This document shows, one piece after another, positions 40,426-48,025 of a DNA stretch of 64,000 bases. The stretch comes from Curtobacterium sp. ER1/6 (GTDB taxonomy: Bacteria > Actinomycetota > Actinomycetes > Actinomycetales > Microbacteriaceae), in assembly GCF_001742745.1 (NCBI RefSeq), contig NZ_MJAK01000005.1, forward strand, positions 186,001 to 250,000, given 5' to 3'. Position 1 is the stretch's first letter. Every line of letters begins with the position of its first letter. Position numbers and translations under genes: made by a program. The notes under the pieces are model-generated. The model saw only the letters and a program-made list of their open reading frames with translations, ran no database searches and was not told where the DNA came from.

Positions 40426-41184
40426 ATGAGCGACACCACGGCCGGACGGTTCACCGGCAGGACCATCATCGTCACCGGAGCGGGTTCCGGCATCGGACGC
40501 GCCACGGCGACCCGGATCGTGCACGAGGGCGGCCGCGTGGTCGCCACCGACGTCGTCGCTGAGCGGCTCGACGCCCTGCGCGAGGAGCTCGGGTCCGCCG
40601 CACTCGAGACGGTGGTCGGCGACGTCACCGCAGCCGACACCATCGACGCGGTGCTCGCCGCCGCCGGCGACCGCGTGGACGGGCTGGCGAACGTCGCCGG
40701 CATCATGGACGCGTTCCTGCCACCGAGCGAGGTCGACGACGCCACCTGGGAGCGGGTGTTCAGCGTCAACGTGACCGGTCCGATGCGGCTGACCCGGGCC
40801 GTGCTGCCCCGGATGATCGGTGCCGGCAAGGGCGCGATCGTGAACGTGGCCTCGGAGGCGGCGCTCCGGGCGTCCGCGGCGGGTGCCGCCTACACGGCGT
40901 CGAAGCACGCGATCGCCGGCTTCACGAAGAGCGTCGCCTTCTTCCACGGCCCGCAGGGGATCCGCGCGAACGCGGTGGCCCCGGGCGCCGTCGCGACGAA
41001 CATCGAGGCGCCGATGCGCAGTGAGTACGCGGCGTCGCGCGTCGGGCCGGTCATGCAGGTCACGATCCCGCCGGTTGCGCAGCCCGAGGAACTCGCGGCG
41101 GCCATCACCTGGCTCCTGAGCGACGACTCGGCGAACGTCAACGGCGCGGTGCTGCCGAGCGACGGCGGGTGGTCGGTGGTCTGA
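40426..41184 (+). CDS. Short-chain dehydrogenase/reductase
   Basis: The protein has 252 residues and is a classical SDR. The NAD(P) motif is TGAGSGIG near residues 18-25, the acidic residue after beta-2 (ATDVVAERLDAL) favours NAD, the active site is Y-x3-K in AAYTASKHAIAGF with the Ser in NVASEAALRAS, and the PG motif is VAPGAVATNIE. The substrate is unknown. It has a GAGGAG site and is divergent from a TetR regulator that probably controls it. Confidence 0.86.
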   Translation: MSDTTAGRFTGRTIIVTGAGSGIGRATATRIVHEGGRVVATDVVAERLDALREELGSAALETVVGDVTAADTIDAVLAAAGDRVDGLANVAGIMDAFLPPSEVDDATWERVFSVNVTGPMRLTRAVLPRMIGAGKGAIVNVASEAALRASAAGAAYTASKHAIAGFTKSVAFFHGPQGIRANAVAPGAVATNIEAPMRSEYAASRVGPVMQVTIPPVAQPEELAAAITWLLSDDSANVNGAVLPSDGGWSVV

Positions 41185-41209
41185 CCGGCGCTGCACCTCC
41201 CCGGACGCC

Positions 41210-41275
41210 GAGACGCCGCCGACCGGCCGGGACGCCGCCGGAGGTGGCGGCGTCCCGTGCGGTCGGCGGCGTCTC
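41210..41275. terminator. Two-tier hairpin between convergent genes
   Basis: A 16-bp perfect outer stem (41210-41225 with 41260-41275) encloses an 11-bp perfect inner stem (41229-41239 with 41246-41256, GGGACGCCGCC). It is unrelated in sequence to the recurring GGACGGGAGGCG family. Confidence 0.75.
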
Positions 41276-41291
41276 GCGGCCGTGCGGGGTG

Positions 41292-42650
41292 TCAGGCGCG
41301 GTGGCGGGACCGCCGGACGCGACGGAGGCCGAGCAGCGCCGCTCCGACGGCGAGGAGCCCGGCGGCCCAGCCCATCGGAGCCGCGGTGTCGGCACCGGTG
41401 TAGGCGAGTGCGTGCGCCGGCGTCGCCGTCGTCCTGGTCGCGACCGGGGCGAGTGCGTCGCTCGTGGTCGGCGTCACCCGGACGACGGGCACGATGCCGC
41501 CGTCCTGCGGGGTCGTGTCGACCGGTGCGGCGGGCGCCGGGTCGGCGGGCGTCGGCTCCGTGGGCGTGGGGTCGGCGGGCGTCGTCGGCTCGGTCGGGGT
41601 CGTGGGCCCCGCGGGCTCGTCGGCGACCGCGACGCTGAACTCCGCGCAGACGCCGTCGACCGACACCCAGACGGTGTGCGTCGCCGCGGTCGCGAAGGTC
41701 ACCGTGAAGCCGTCCGGACCCTGCTCGACCCGGTCGGCGTCGTCGCTCGCCCAGACCTGGGCGCGGTCGGTCGCCTGCACGGTGTTGCCGTGGGCGTCGA
41801 TGGTCCACGGCACGAGCGTGATCGAGCCACCGGGGACGACCGCGATCGGGATGGGGCTGCCGGTCTGGTCGCCCTCGACCCAGGTGTACGAGCCGTCCGC
41901 CGCGGCGGGGACGCCGTGCACCACGACGCCGACGCCGACGACCGCGGCGGGTTCGACCGTCTGCCGGATCCACTGCGTGGCGGTGCCGCCCGCGGTGGTC
42001 GCGGTCACCCGGAGGGTGAAGGTCCCGGCGACCGTGGCGGTGCCGCGGAGGAAGCCGTTGCGGAAGGTCAGTCCCTCGTTGAGCCGCGCGGGGCTGCCGT
42101 CGGTCTCGGTCAGGGTGTAGGTCGCCCCGCGGGCGTCCTGCGCGCGGAGGTCGGCGGCGACCGTGCCTCCCGCGGTCACGGTCGGCAGGACGCGCGGGGA
42201 CGACTCGCTCGTGCCCTCGCTGTAGGACGGCGCGGCGGCGGAGGCGCTGGCGGGCGCCGACGCCGCGGGTGCCGGAGCCGCGGGCGTCGCCGGCGGGGCC
42301 GTCGTGTCGGTGTCGGTGCCGGTGGCGGGTGCGGCGGGGGTCGTGGCCGGGGCCGCGGGAGCCGCCGGTGCGGTCGTCGCGGTCGGAGCAGGGGCCTTGG
42401 TCGGCACCGCGGCGGGGGTGGCCGGGACGGTGACCGGAGCGGCTGCGTCGCCCTGGTCGGTCGACGGCACGGCGGTGCCGGTCGTCACGGTGTCCGGTGC
42501 CGACGGCGACGACACTGTCGACGCCGACACGGGCTCGGGGACGTCGGTGGCCGCGGTCGCGGGCAGGACGCCGAAGGCGGTGGTGACCAGCACGGTGCCG
42601 GTCGCTGCGGTGATGAGCGCCAGGGAACGGCAGCTCGGAACGGACTTCAT
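41292..42650 (-). CDS. Cell-wall-anchored surface protein with LAYTG sorting signal
   Basis: The protein has 452 residues. It has a signal peptide (after MKSVPSCRS, to VLPATAA), a long Ala/Pro/Thr-rich low-complexity stalk (about 35-150), two beta-rich domains, a second Pro/Thr linker (TTPTEPTTPADPTPTEP) and a C-terminal sorting signal: ALAYTGA, a hydrophobic helix and a basic tail (RRVRRSRHRA). LAxTG is the recognition pattern of class E sortases in high-GC Gram-positives. No enzyme motif is seen; it may be an adhesin or stalk protein. The ATG at 42650 has an AGGAG site. The 188 bases upstream hold nothing else I recognise. Confidence 0.8.
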   Translation of the reverse strand: MKSVPSCRSLALITAATGTVLVTTAFGVLPATAATDVPEPVSASTVSSPSAPDTVTTGTAVPSTDQGDAAAPVTVPATPAAVPTKAPAPTATTAPAAPAAPATTPAAPATGTDTDTTAPPATPAAPAPAASAPASASAAAPSYSEGTSESSPRVLPTVTAGGTVAADLRAQDARGATYTLTETDGSPARLNEGLTFRNGFLRGTATVAGTFTLRVTATTAGGTATQWIRQTVEPAAVVGVGVVVHGVPAAADGSYTWVEGDQTGSPIPIAVVPGGSITLVPWTIDAHGNTVQATDRAQVWASDDADRVEQGPDGFTVTFATAATHTVWVSVDGVCAEFSVAVADEPAGPTTPTEPTTPADPTPTEPTPADPAPAAPVDTTPQDGGIVPVVRVTPTTSDALAPVATRTTATPAHALAYTGADTAAPMGWAAGLLAVGAALLGLRRVRRSRHRA

Positions 42651-42838
42651 CGGTGCTCCTCGCGGAATCCCGGTGCGTCGGGTGGGCTGCACCGGGACCG
42701 GACGTCGGGTACGTCCGGTGCTGCGAGCGTAGGGCCGGATCGACCCCATCTGAGGGCTTCCTGCGGGTTGCCGAACGGCGGCTGTGGAACCACGCAGCGG
42801 CGCGGGATCCCGCAATCCCGCACGGCAGCGGAGGGCGC

Positions 42839-43429
42839 TCAGGCCGAGGCGAGTGCGCCCATCTCGGCGACGACCACGCGCAGTCGTGCCGCCAGTTCGT
42901 CGCTGTCACCGACGGTGTCGCGGTGGGCGACCTCGGACAGGGCGGACAGCACGAGGCCGACGACCGTGCGCGCCGTCTGCTCGTCGGTGCGTGCGGACAC
43001 GGTGGCGAGGAGCGACTGCCGTGACTCGGCCATCCACTGCATCACCATCGGGGCCATCTCCGGGCGGAGCACCAGGAGCTCCTTCATCCGGCGGCGGTCC
43101 TGCGACAGGGGCACGGTGCCGGCGATGAGGGCACAGACGTCGTCGACGAGCCGGCCGTCGGCGGCGGCGAACCGGGTGGCCGCCCACTCGGGGACCTCGA
43201 CCGTGTCGAGCCCGAGTGCGGCGTGTGCCTTGGACGTGAAGTAGTTGAAGAACGTCCGCGGCGAGACGTCCGCGTCGCTGCAGATCTGCTCGACCGTGAC
43301 GCCGTCCAGGCCGTGCTCGGACACGAGCGTCAGGGCGGCGTCGTGGAGCGCCTGCCGGGTCTGCTGCTTCTTGCGTTCGCGCAGCGTGCACGGCGCGGTG
43401 GCCGGCTCCGGTGCTGCTGTGGTGCTCAC
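42839..43429 (-). CDS. TetR-family regulator, probable controller of the MFS exporter
   Basis: The protein has 196 residues with a TetR helix-turn-helix (VTVEQICSDADVSPRTFFNYF, then TSKAHAAL) and a helical ligand domain. I choose the GTG at 43429 because AGGAG lies 5 bases before it; the upstream GTG at 43435 overlaps that site. It is 118 bases downstream of the multidrug-type MFS gene on the same strand, so the exporter and its likely repressor may share a transcript. Confidence 0.83.
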   Translation of the reverse strand: MSTTAAPEPATAPCTLRERKKQQTRQALHDAALTLVSEHGLDGVTVEQICSDADVSPRTFFNYFTSKAHAALGLDTVEVPEWAATRFAAADGRLVDDVCALIAGTVPLSQDRRRMKELLVLRPEMAPMVMQWMAESRQSLLATVSARTDEQTARTVVGLVLSALSEVAHRDTVGDSDELAARLRVVVAEMGALASA

Positions 43430-43547
43430 GTGCACTCCTGTACTGCTGGGCGGCCACCGTGTCCACCGGTGGCCCGGGTCGTCCTGCCGGACGTGTCCGG
43501 CACGGGGAGGCCGCCCGCACCCCGGGCGGGGTGCGGGCGGGCGGGGG

Positions 43548-45755
43548 TCACCGACGCTGGGTCGGCGTGGAGCCGGTCATCGGACCGGTGAACGATCCGG
43601 CCTCGGCTGCTGCGAGCCCGGCGCGGGCCTCGAGGTCGGCCTGGGCCGACGGTGCGGAGCCGTCCTCGTCGGCGGACGACGCCCCGTTGGCCGCGTCGTG
43701 CTGCTCCTGCAGCGCCGACCGCTGCCGCAGCGGCGGCACCTTGAAGAACCAGGTGAGGACGAAGGCGAGCAGGATCACGCCGAGTCCGACCCAGTAGATC
43801 GTCACGGACGAGGCGTTGAAGCCTGCCATGAACGGCCGCGTGAGGCGGCTGTCGGCACCGGTGAGGAACGAGGTGTCGTTCGTGCTCGTCGCGGCCGAGT
43901 CGGACTCTCCGCCCTTGCCGATCTCCTTCGCGAGCGCCGGGGTGAGCTCGTCCACCCAGTACGAGCGCTGCGAGGCGTCCGACCAGTCGACGGACACGGT
44001 GCCGTCCTGGACGCTGGCGTGGGCCTGCTCGGCGACCGCCGTCAGGGCAGCGGACTCGGCAGCCGGGGTGGCCGCCGCGACCTGCTGGTCGATGACACCC
44101 TGCGCCGCGGCTGCGGGCACGGCGCCGGCTGCGACCTGCTGCTGCACGGCCGCGGTGACCTGCTGCGTGACGGCCTGGTCGGCGGCCTGCTTCGCCTGCG
44201 CCGACGCGTCGTCGAGCCGCGACTGCACGGTCTGCTGCAGCGGCGTCGTGATCGGGGCCCAGATCTTCTCGATCGCGCCCTGGTTCGCCGGCTTGCTCGC
44301 GACGGACGGGTCGAGTGCCGCGGACAGCGCCGGCTCGAGGTCGGCCTGGTTCGCGGTCGCGGACAGGATGTTGTTCGGCATGACCGAGAACAGGATCGAG
44401 AGCAGCACGGCGGTACCGAGCGTGCCGCCGATCTGGCGGAAGAACGTCGCTGAGCTGGTCGCGACGCCCATGTCCCGGGCCTCGACCGAGCCCTGCGAGG
44501 CCAGGGTCAGCGACTGCATGACCGACCCGAGCCCGAGGCCGATCAGGAACATGCCGATCATGAGGAACCAGAGCGGCTTGTCGATCGACATGAAGGTCAG
44601 GACGACGTAGCCGGCCGACACGAGGAACGTGCCGATGACCGGGAAGATCCGGTAGCGGCCGACCCGGGCGACGATCTGACCGGAGGTGATCGACGCGATC
44701 ATCAGGCCACCGACGAGCGGCAGCGTGGCGAAGCCGGACTCGGTCGGGGTCAGGCCGACGACGATCTGCAGGTAGAGCGGGATGGTCAGCATGGCGCCGA
44801 ACATCGCGAAACCGACCAGGAAGCCGATCACGGTCGCCATCGAGAACGTGCCCGAGCGGAAGAGCTTGAGCGGGATGATCGCCGCGTCGCCCATCTTCGA
44901 CTCGACGAGCAGCAGGGCGACGAGGCCGAGCGCGCCGATCACGTAGCTGGCGATGGCGGCGGGGGAGCCCCAGCCCCAGGTGCGGCCCTGCTCGGCCACG
45001 AGCAGCAGCGGGACGAGCGTGACGATGACCGCCGTCGCGCCCCACCAGTCGACCTTCGGCTTGTCGCCCGTGCCGTGCACCTTCGGCAGGTGCAGGAAGA
45101 CGATCACCATGATGAGCGCGGCCACGCCGATCGGCACGTTGATGAGGAGCACCCAGCGCCAGCCGGTGATCCAGAGGATCTCGGACGAGCCGGCGAGCAG
45201 GCCGCCGATGAGCGGTCCGATCACCGAGGAGATGCCGAACACGGCGAGGAAGTACCCCTGGTACTTCGCGCGCTCACGAGGGGCGAGGATGTCGCCCATG
45301 ATCGCCAGCGGCAGCGACATGAGCGCGCCGGCACCGATGCCCTGCACGGCGCGGAAGGCCGCGAGCATCAGCATCGAGGTGGACATCGAGGACAGCACGG
45401 CGCCGAGGATGAACACGACGATGCCGAAGATGTAGAGGGGTCGACGGCCGAAGATGTCGGAGAGCTTGCCGTAGATCGGCGTCGCGATCGTCGACGTGAT
45501 CAGGTACGCGGTCGTGACCCAGGCCTGCTGGTCGAGGCCGTGCAGGTCGTCGCCGATCGTGCGGATGGCCGTGCCGAACACCGTCTGGCCGAGGGACGAC
45601 AGGAACATGCCCGCCATCAGGCCGTAGATCACGAGCAGGATCTGGCGGTGCGTCATGAGCGGCTGCTGGCCGGGCGCGTTGGACGCTCCGGGTGCCGCGT
45701 CGGCCCCGGCGCCGTGGCGGCCGGGCTGCACCGAGACGGGTGCGGTGGCGGTCAT
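43548..45755 (-). CDS. DHA2 (14-TMS) MFS drug exporter with long extracytoplasmic insertion
   Basis: The protein has 735 residues, about 200 more than usual for the EmrB/QacA group. Fourteen membrane helices can be traced, with motif A (GKLSDIFGRRPLYIFG) and motif C-like GPLIGGLLAG. Between the last two helices lies an insertion of about 180 residues, rich in Ala and Gln and helical (PLQQTVQSRLDDASAQAKQA; AVTQQVTAAVQQQVAAGAVP), which should be outside the membrane. The C-terminal tail is acidic and disordered. It probably exports toxic or plant-derived compounds by proton antiport. The start at 45755 has an AAAGGAG site and a good promoter upstream; a TetR gene lies downstream. Confidence 0.88.
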   Translation of the reverse strand: MTATAPVSVQPGRHGAGADAAPGASNAPGQQPLMTHRQILLVIYGLMAGMFLSSLGQTVFGTAIRTIGDDLHGLDQQAWVTTAYLITSTIATPIYGKLSDIFGRRPLYIFGIVVFILGAVLSSMSTSMLMLAAFRAVQGIGAGALMSLPLAIMGDILAPRERAKYQGYFLAVFGISSVIGPLIGGLLAGSSEILWITGWRWVLLINVPIGVAALIMVIVFLHLPKVHGTGDKPKVDWWGATAVIVTLVPLLLVAEQGRTWGWGSPAAIASYVIGALGLVALLLVESKMGDAAIIPLKLFRSGTFSMATVIGFLVGFAMFGAMLTIPLYLQIVVGLTPTESGFATLPLVGGLMIASITSGQIVARVGRYRIFPVIGTFLVSAGYVVLTFMSIDKPLWFLMIGMFLIGLGLGSVMQSLTLASQGSVEARDMGVATSSATFFRQIGGTLGTAVLLSILFSVMPNNILSATANQADLEPALSAALDPSVASKPANQGAIEKIWAPITTPLQQTVQSRLDDASAQAKQAADQAVTQQVTAAVQQQVAAGAVPAAAAQGVIDQQVAAATPAAESAALTAVAEQAHASVQDGTVSVDWSDASQRSYWVDELTPALAKEIGKGGESDSAATSTNDTSFLTGADSRLTRPFMAGFNASSVTIYWVGLGVILLAFVLTWFFKVPPLRQRSALQEQHDAANGASSADEDGSAPSAQADLEARAGLAAAEAGSFTGPMTGSTPTQRR

Positions 45756-45775
45756 CGAACTCCTTTTTCGTACTG

Positions 45776-45787
45776 TGTAACTTTGCA
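45776..45787. promoter_or_regulatory. Possible TetR operator in MFS leader
   Basis: TGTAACTTTGCA is an imperfect palindrome lying between the predicted MFS promoter and its ribosome-binding site, where the adjacent TetR protein could block transcription. It rests on weak symmetry. Confidence 0.25.
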
Positions 45788-45796
45788 GACCGCGCA

Positions 45797-45825
45797 ACGA
45801 TACATCCGATGGTTCCGGAATGCAA
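45797..45825 (-). promoter_or_regulatory. Promoter of the MFS exporter
   Basis: Reading the minus strand, TTGCAT (45825-45820) and TATCGT (45802-45797) are separated by 17 bp. It lies about 45 bp upstream of the MFS start codon. Confidence 0.55.
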
Positions 45826-45834
45826 CCAAATACG

Positions 45835-45884
45835 GGACGGACGGGAGGCGCGTGGCGGGCCCGCCACGCGCCTCCCGTCCGTCC
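45835..45884. repeat. Perfect 25-bp-arm palindrome between divergent genes
   Basis: Arms 45835-45859 and 45860-45884 are exactly complementary (core GGACGGACGGGAGGCGCG) with no spacer. It is a member of the hairpin family that elsewhere terminates convergent genes, but here it lies between divergently transcribed genes, 54 bases before the helicase start. It could insulate the two promoters or form a structure in the helicase leader. Confidence 0.75.
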
Positions 45885-45938
45885 ACCGATCGCCCGCTCG
45901 CGTCAGCGGGCGTCCGCCGTCCGAGGTACCGTTTCCGC

Positions 45939-47786
45939 ATGAGCACGGACACCGCCACCACCACCGAGACCACCGACGAGGGGCCCGTGGTGACCTTCGC
46001 CGACCTCGGCCTGAGCGATGCGGTGCTCAAGGCCGTCAAGGACATCGGCTACGAGACCCCCTCCGCCATCCAGGAGGCGACCATCCCGACGCTGCTCGAG
46101 GGGCGTGACGTCGTGGGCCTCGCGCAGACCGGCACGGGCAAGACGGCCGCGTTCGCGCTGCCGATCCTGTCCCGTATGGAGTCGGGCAGCAAGGTGCCGC
46201 AGGCCCTCGTCCTCTCGCCGACGCGCGAGCTCGCACTGCAGGTGTGCGAGGCGTTCGAGCAGTTCGCGTCGCACATGAAGCACGTGCACGTCCTGCCCGT
46301 CTACGGCGGTCAGGCGTACGGCGTGCAGCTGTCGGCACTGCGCCGCGGCGTCGACGTCGTCGTCGGCACCCCGGGCCGCATCATGGACCACATCGCGAAG
46401 GGCACGCTCGACCTGTCCGAGCTGAAGTACCTCGTGCTCGACGAGGCCGACGAGATGCTCAAGATGGGCTTCGCCGAGGACGTCGAGACGATCCTCGCCG
46501 AGACGCCGGACGACAAGCAGGTCGCGCTGTTCTCGGCGACGATGCCCGCGCAGATCCGTCGCATCTCGCAGCAGTACCTGACCGACCCGTCCGAGATCAC
46601 GGTCAAGACCAAGACGAAGACCGCCGCGAACATCACGCAGCGGTACCTCATGGTGTCCTACCCGCAGAAGGTCGACGCCCTGACCCGCATCCTCGAGGTC
46701 GAGGACTTCGAGGGCATGATCATCTTCGTCCGCACGAAGAGCGAGACCGAGACCCTGGCGGAGAAGCTCCGCGCCCGCGGGTACGCCGCCGCGGCCATCA
46801 GCGGCGACGTCGCGCAGGCCCAGCGCGAGCGCACGGTCAACCAGCTGAAGTCCGGCAAGCTCGACATCCTCGTCGCCACCGACGTCGCTGCCCGCGGCCT
46901 CGACGTCGACCGCATCACGCACGTCGTGAACTTCGACATCCCCGTCGACATCGAGTCCTACGTGCACCGCATCGGCCGCACCGGTCGCGCCGGCCGCAAG
47001 GGCGACTCGATCAGCTTCGTGACGCCGCGTGAGCGCCGTCTGCTCTCCGCGATCGAGCGGCACACCAAGCAGCCCCTCACGCAGATGCAGCTGCCGACCA
47101 TCGACGACGTCAACGAGACGCGCCTGACCCGCTTCGACGACGCGATCACCGCGGCGCTCGAGCAGCAGGACCGCATCACGGCGTTCCGCGACGTCATCGC
47201 CCACTACGTGCGGAACCACGACGTCCCCGCCGAGGACGTCTCCGCGGCGCTCGCCGTGGTGGCGCAGGGCGACGACCCGCTGCTCCTCGACCCCGCCGAC
47301 GACCAGCTGCGCAACCAGGTCGACCGCGACGGTCGTCGTGCCGAGCGCCGCGACGACGACCGCGGCGGGCGCGAGGACCGCGGTCCCCGTCGGTCGCAGC
47401 CGATGACCGCCTACCGCATCGAGGTCGGGCGCCGTCACCGTGTCGAGCCGCGTCAGATCGTCGGCGCGCTCGCGAACGAGGGCGGCCTGCGCCGCGACGA
47501 CTTCGGCGCGATCCAGATCCGGCCGGACTTCTCGATCGTCGAGCTGCCCGAGGACATGGACCGCGGCGTGCTCGACCGGCTGTCGGACACCCGGATCAGC
47601 GGGAAGCTCATCGAGATCAAGCCGGACCGTCGCGGTGGCGGGCGCCGCTACGACCGCGACGACCGCGACGACCGGGGACCCCGCGGTCCCCGCCGGGACG
47701 ACCGTCCGCGTCGGGACGACCGTGACGACCGTCCGCGTCGCGACGACCGCGACGACCGTCCGGCCCGCAAGCCGCGGCACGGCTGA
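45939..47786 (+). CDS. deaD: DEAD-box RNA helicase, DeaD/CsdA type
   Basis: The protein has 615 residues. All core motifs are present: Q motif (GYETPSAIQEATIP), Walker A AQTGTGKT, PTREL, DEAD (VLDEADEM), SAT, ARGLDV and HRIGRTGRAG. After the helicase core, a DbpA-type RNA-binding domain (about residues 490-570, YRIEVGRRHRVEPRQIVGAL) leads to an Arg/Asp-rich tail of tandem RDDRDDRP-like units encoded by a short DNA repeat. It remodels ribosomal or mRNA structures, often in the cold. The ATG lies 12 bases after a GAGGT element. The 5' region contains a perfect hairpin that could be part of a regulated leader. Confidence 0.9.
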   Translation: MSTDTATTTETTDEGPVVTFADLGLSDAVLKAVKDIGYETPSAIQEATIPTLLEGRDVVGLAQTGTGKTAAFALPILSRMESGSKVPQALVLSPTRELALQVCEAFEQFASHMKHVHVLPVYGGQAYGVQLSALRRGVDVVVGTPGRIMDHIAKGTLDLSELKYLVLDEADEMLKMGFAEDVETILAETPDDKQVALFSATMPAQIRRISQQYLTDPSEITVKTKTKTAANITQRYLMVSYPQKVDALTRILEVEDFEGMIIFVRTKSETETLAEKLRARGYAAAAISGDVAQAQRERTVNQLKSGKLDILVATDVAARGLDVDRITHVVNFDIPVDIESYVHRIGRTGRAGRKGDSISFVTPRERRLLSAIERHTKQPLTQMQLPTIDDVNETRLTRFDDAITAALEQQDRITAFRDVIAHYVRNHDVPAEDVSAALAVVAQGDDPLLLDPADDQLRNQVDRDGRRAERRDDDRGGREDRGPRRSQPMTAYRIEVGRRHRVEPRQIVGALANEGGLRRDDFGAIQIRPDFSIVELPEDMDRGVLDRLSDTRISGKLIEIKPDRRGGGRRYDRDDRDDRGPRGPRRDDRPRRDDRDDRPRRDDRDDRPARKPRHG

Positions 47787-48025
47787 CGCCGGTCCCGGCC
47801 GGGCGGGGCGGGCGCTGACCCGAGCACGCGGGGACGCGGGCGGCCCGCCGGGGCCGCGCCGCGCCTCCCGGCCGACGGCTCGGACTGGTCGGACGGCGCC
47901 GACTCCTCGCGGGTCCGGTCCCCAGATCGGGGCGTCGGGCTGACAGGTGGGCAGCGCCTGCGGTAGACAGGCCTGTACGCAGCGCACTCACCAGCGCTGT
48001 CCGGCTGCAGCAGGGAAGGACGCCG

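Noticed and set aside
47640..47775. Tandem CGACCGCGACGACCGTCCGCG-like repeats
   Set aside because: They encode the Arg/Asp-rich tail of the DEAD-box helicase; simple coding repeat, not an array or origin.
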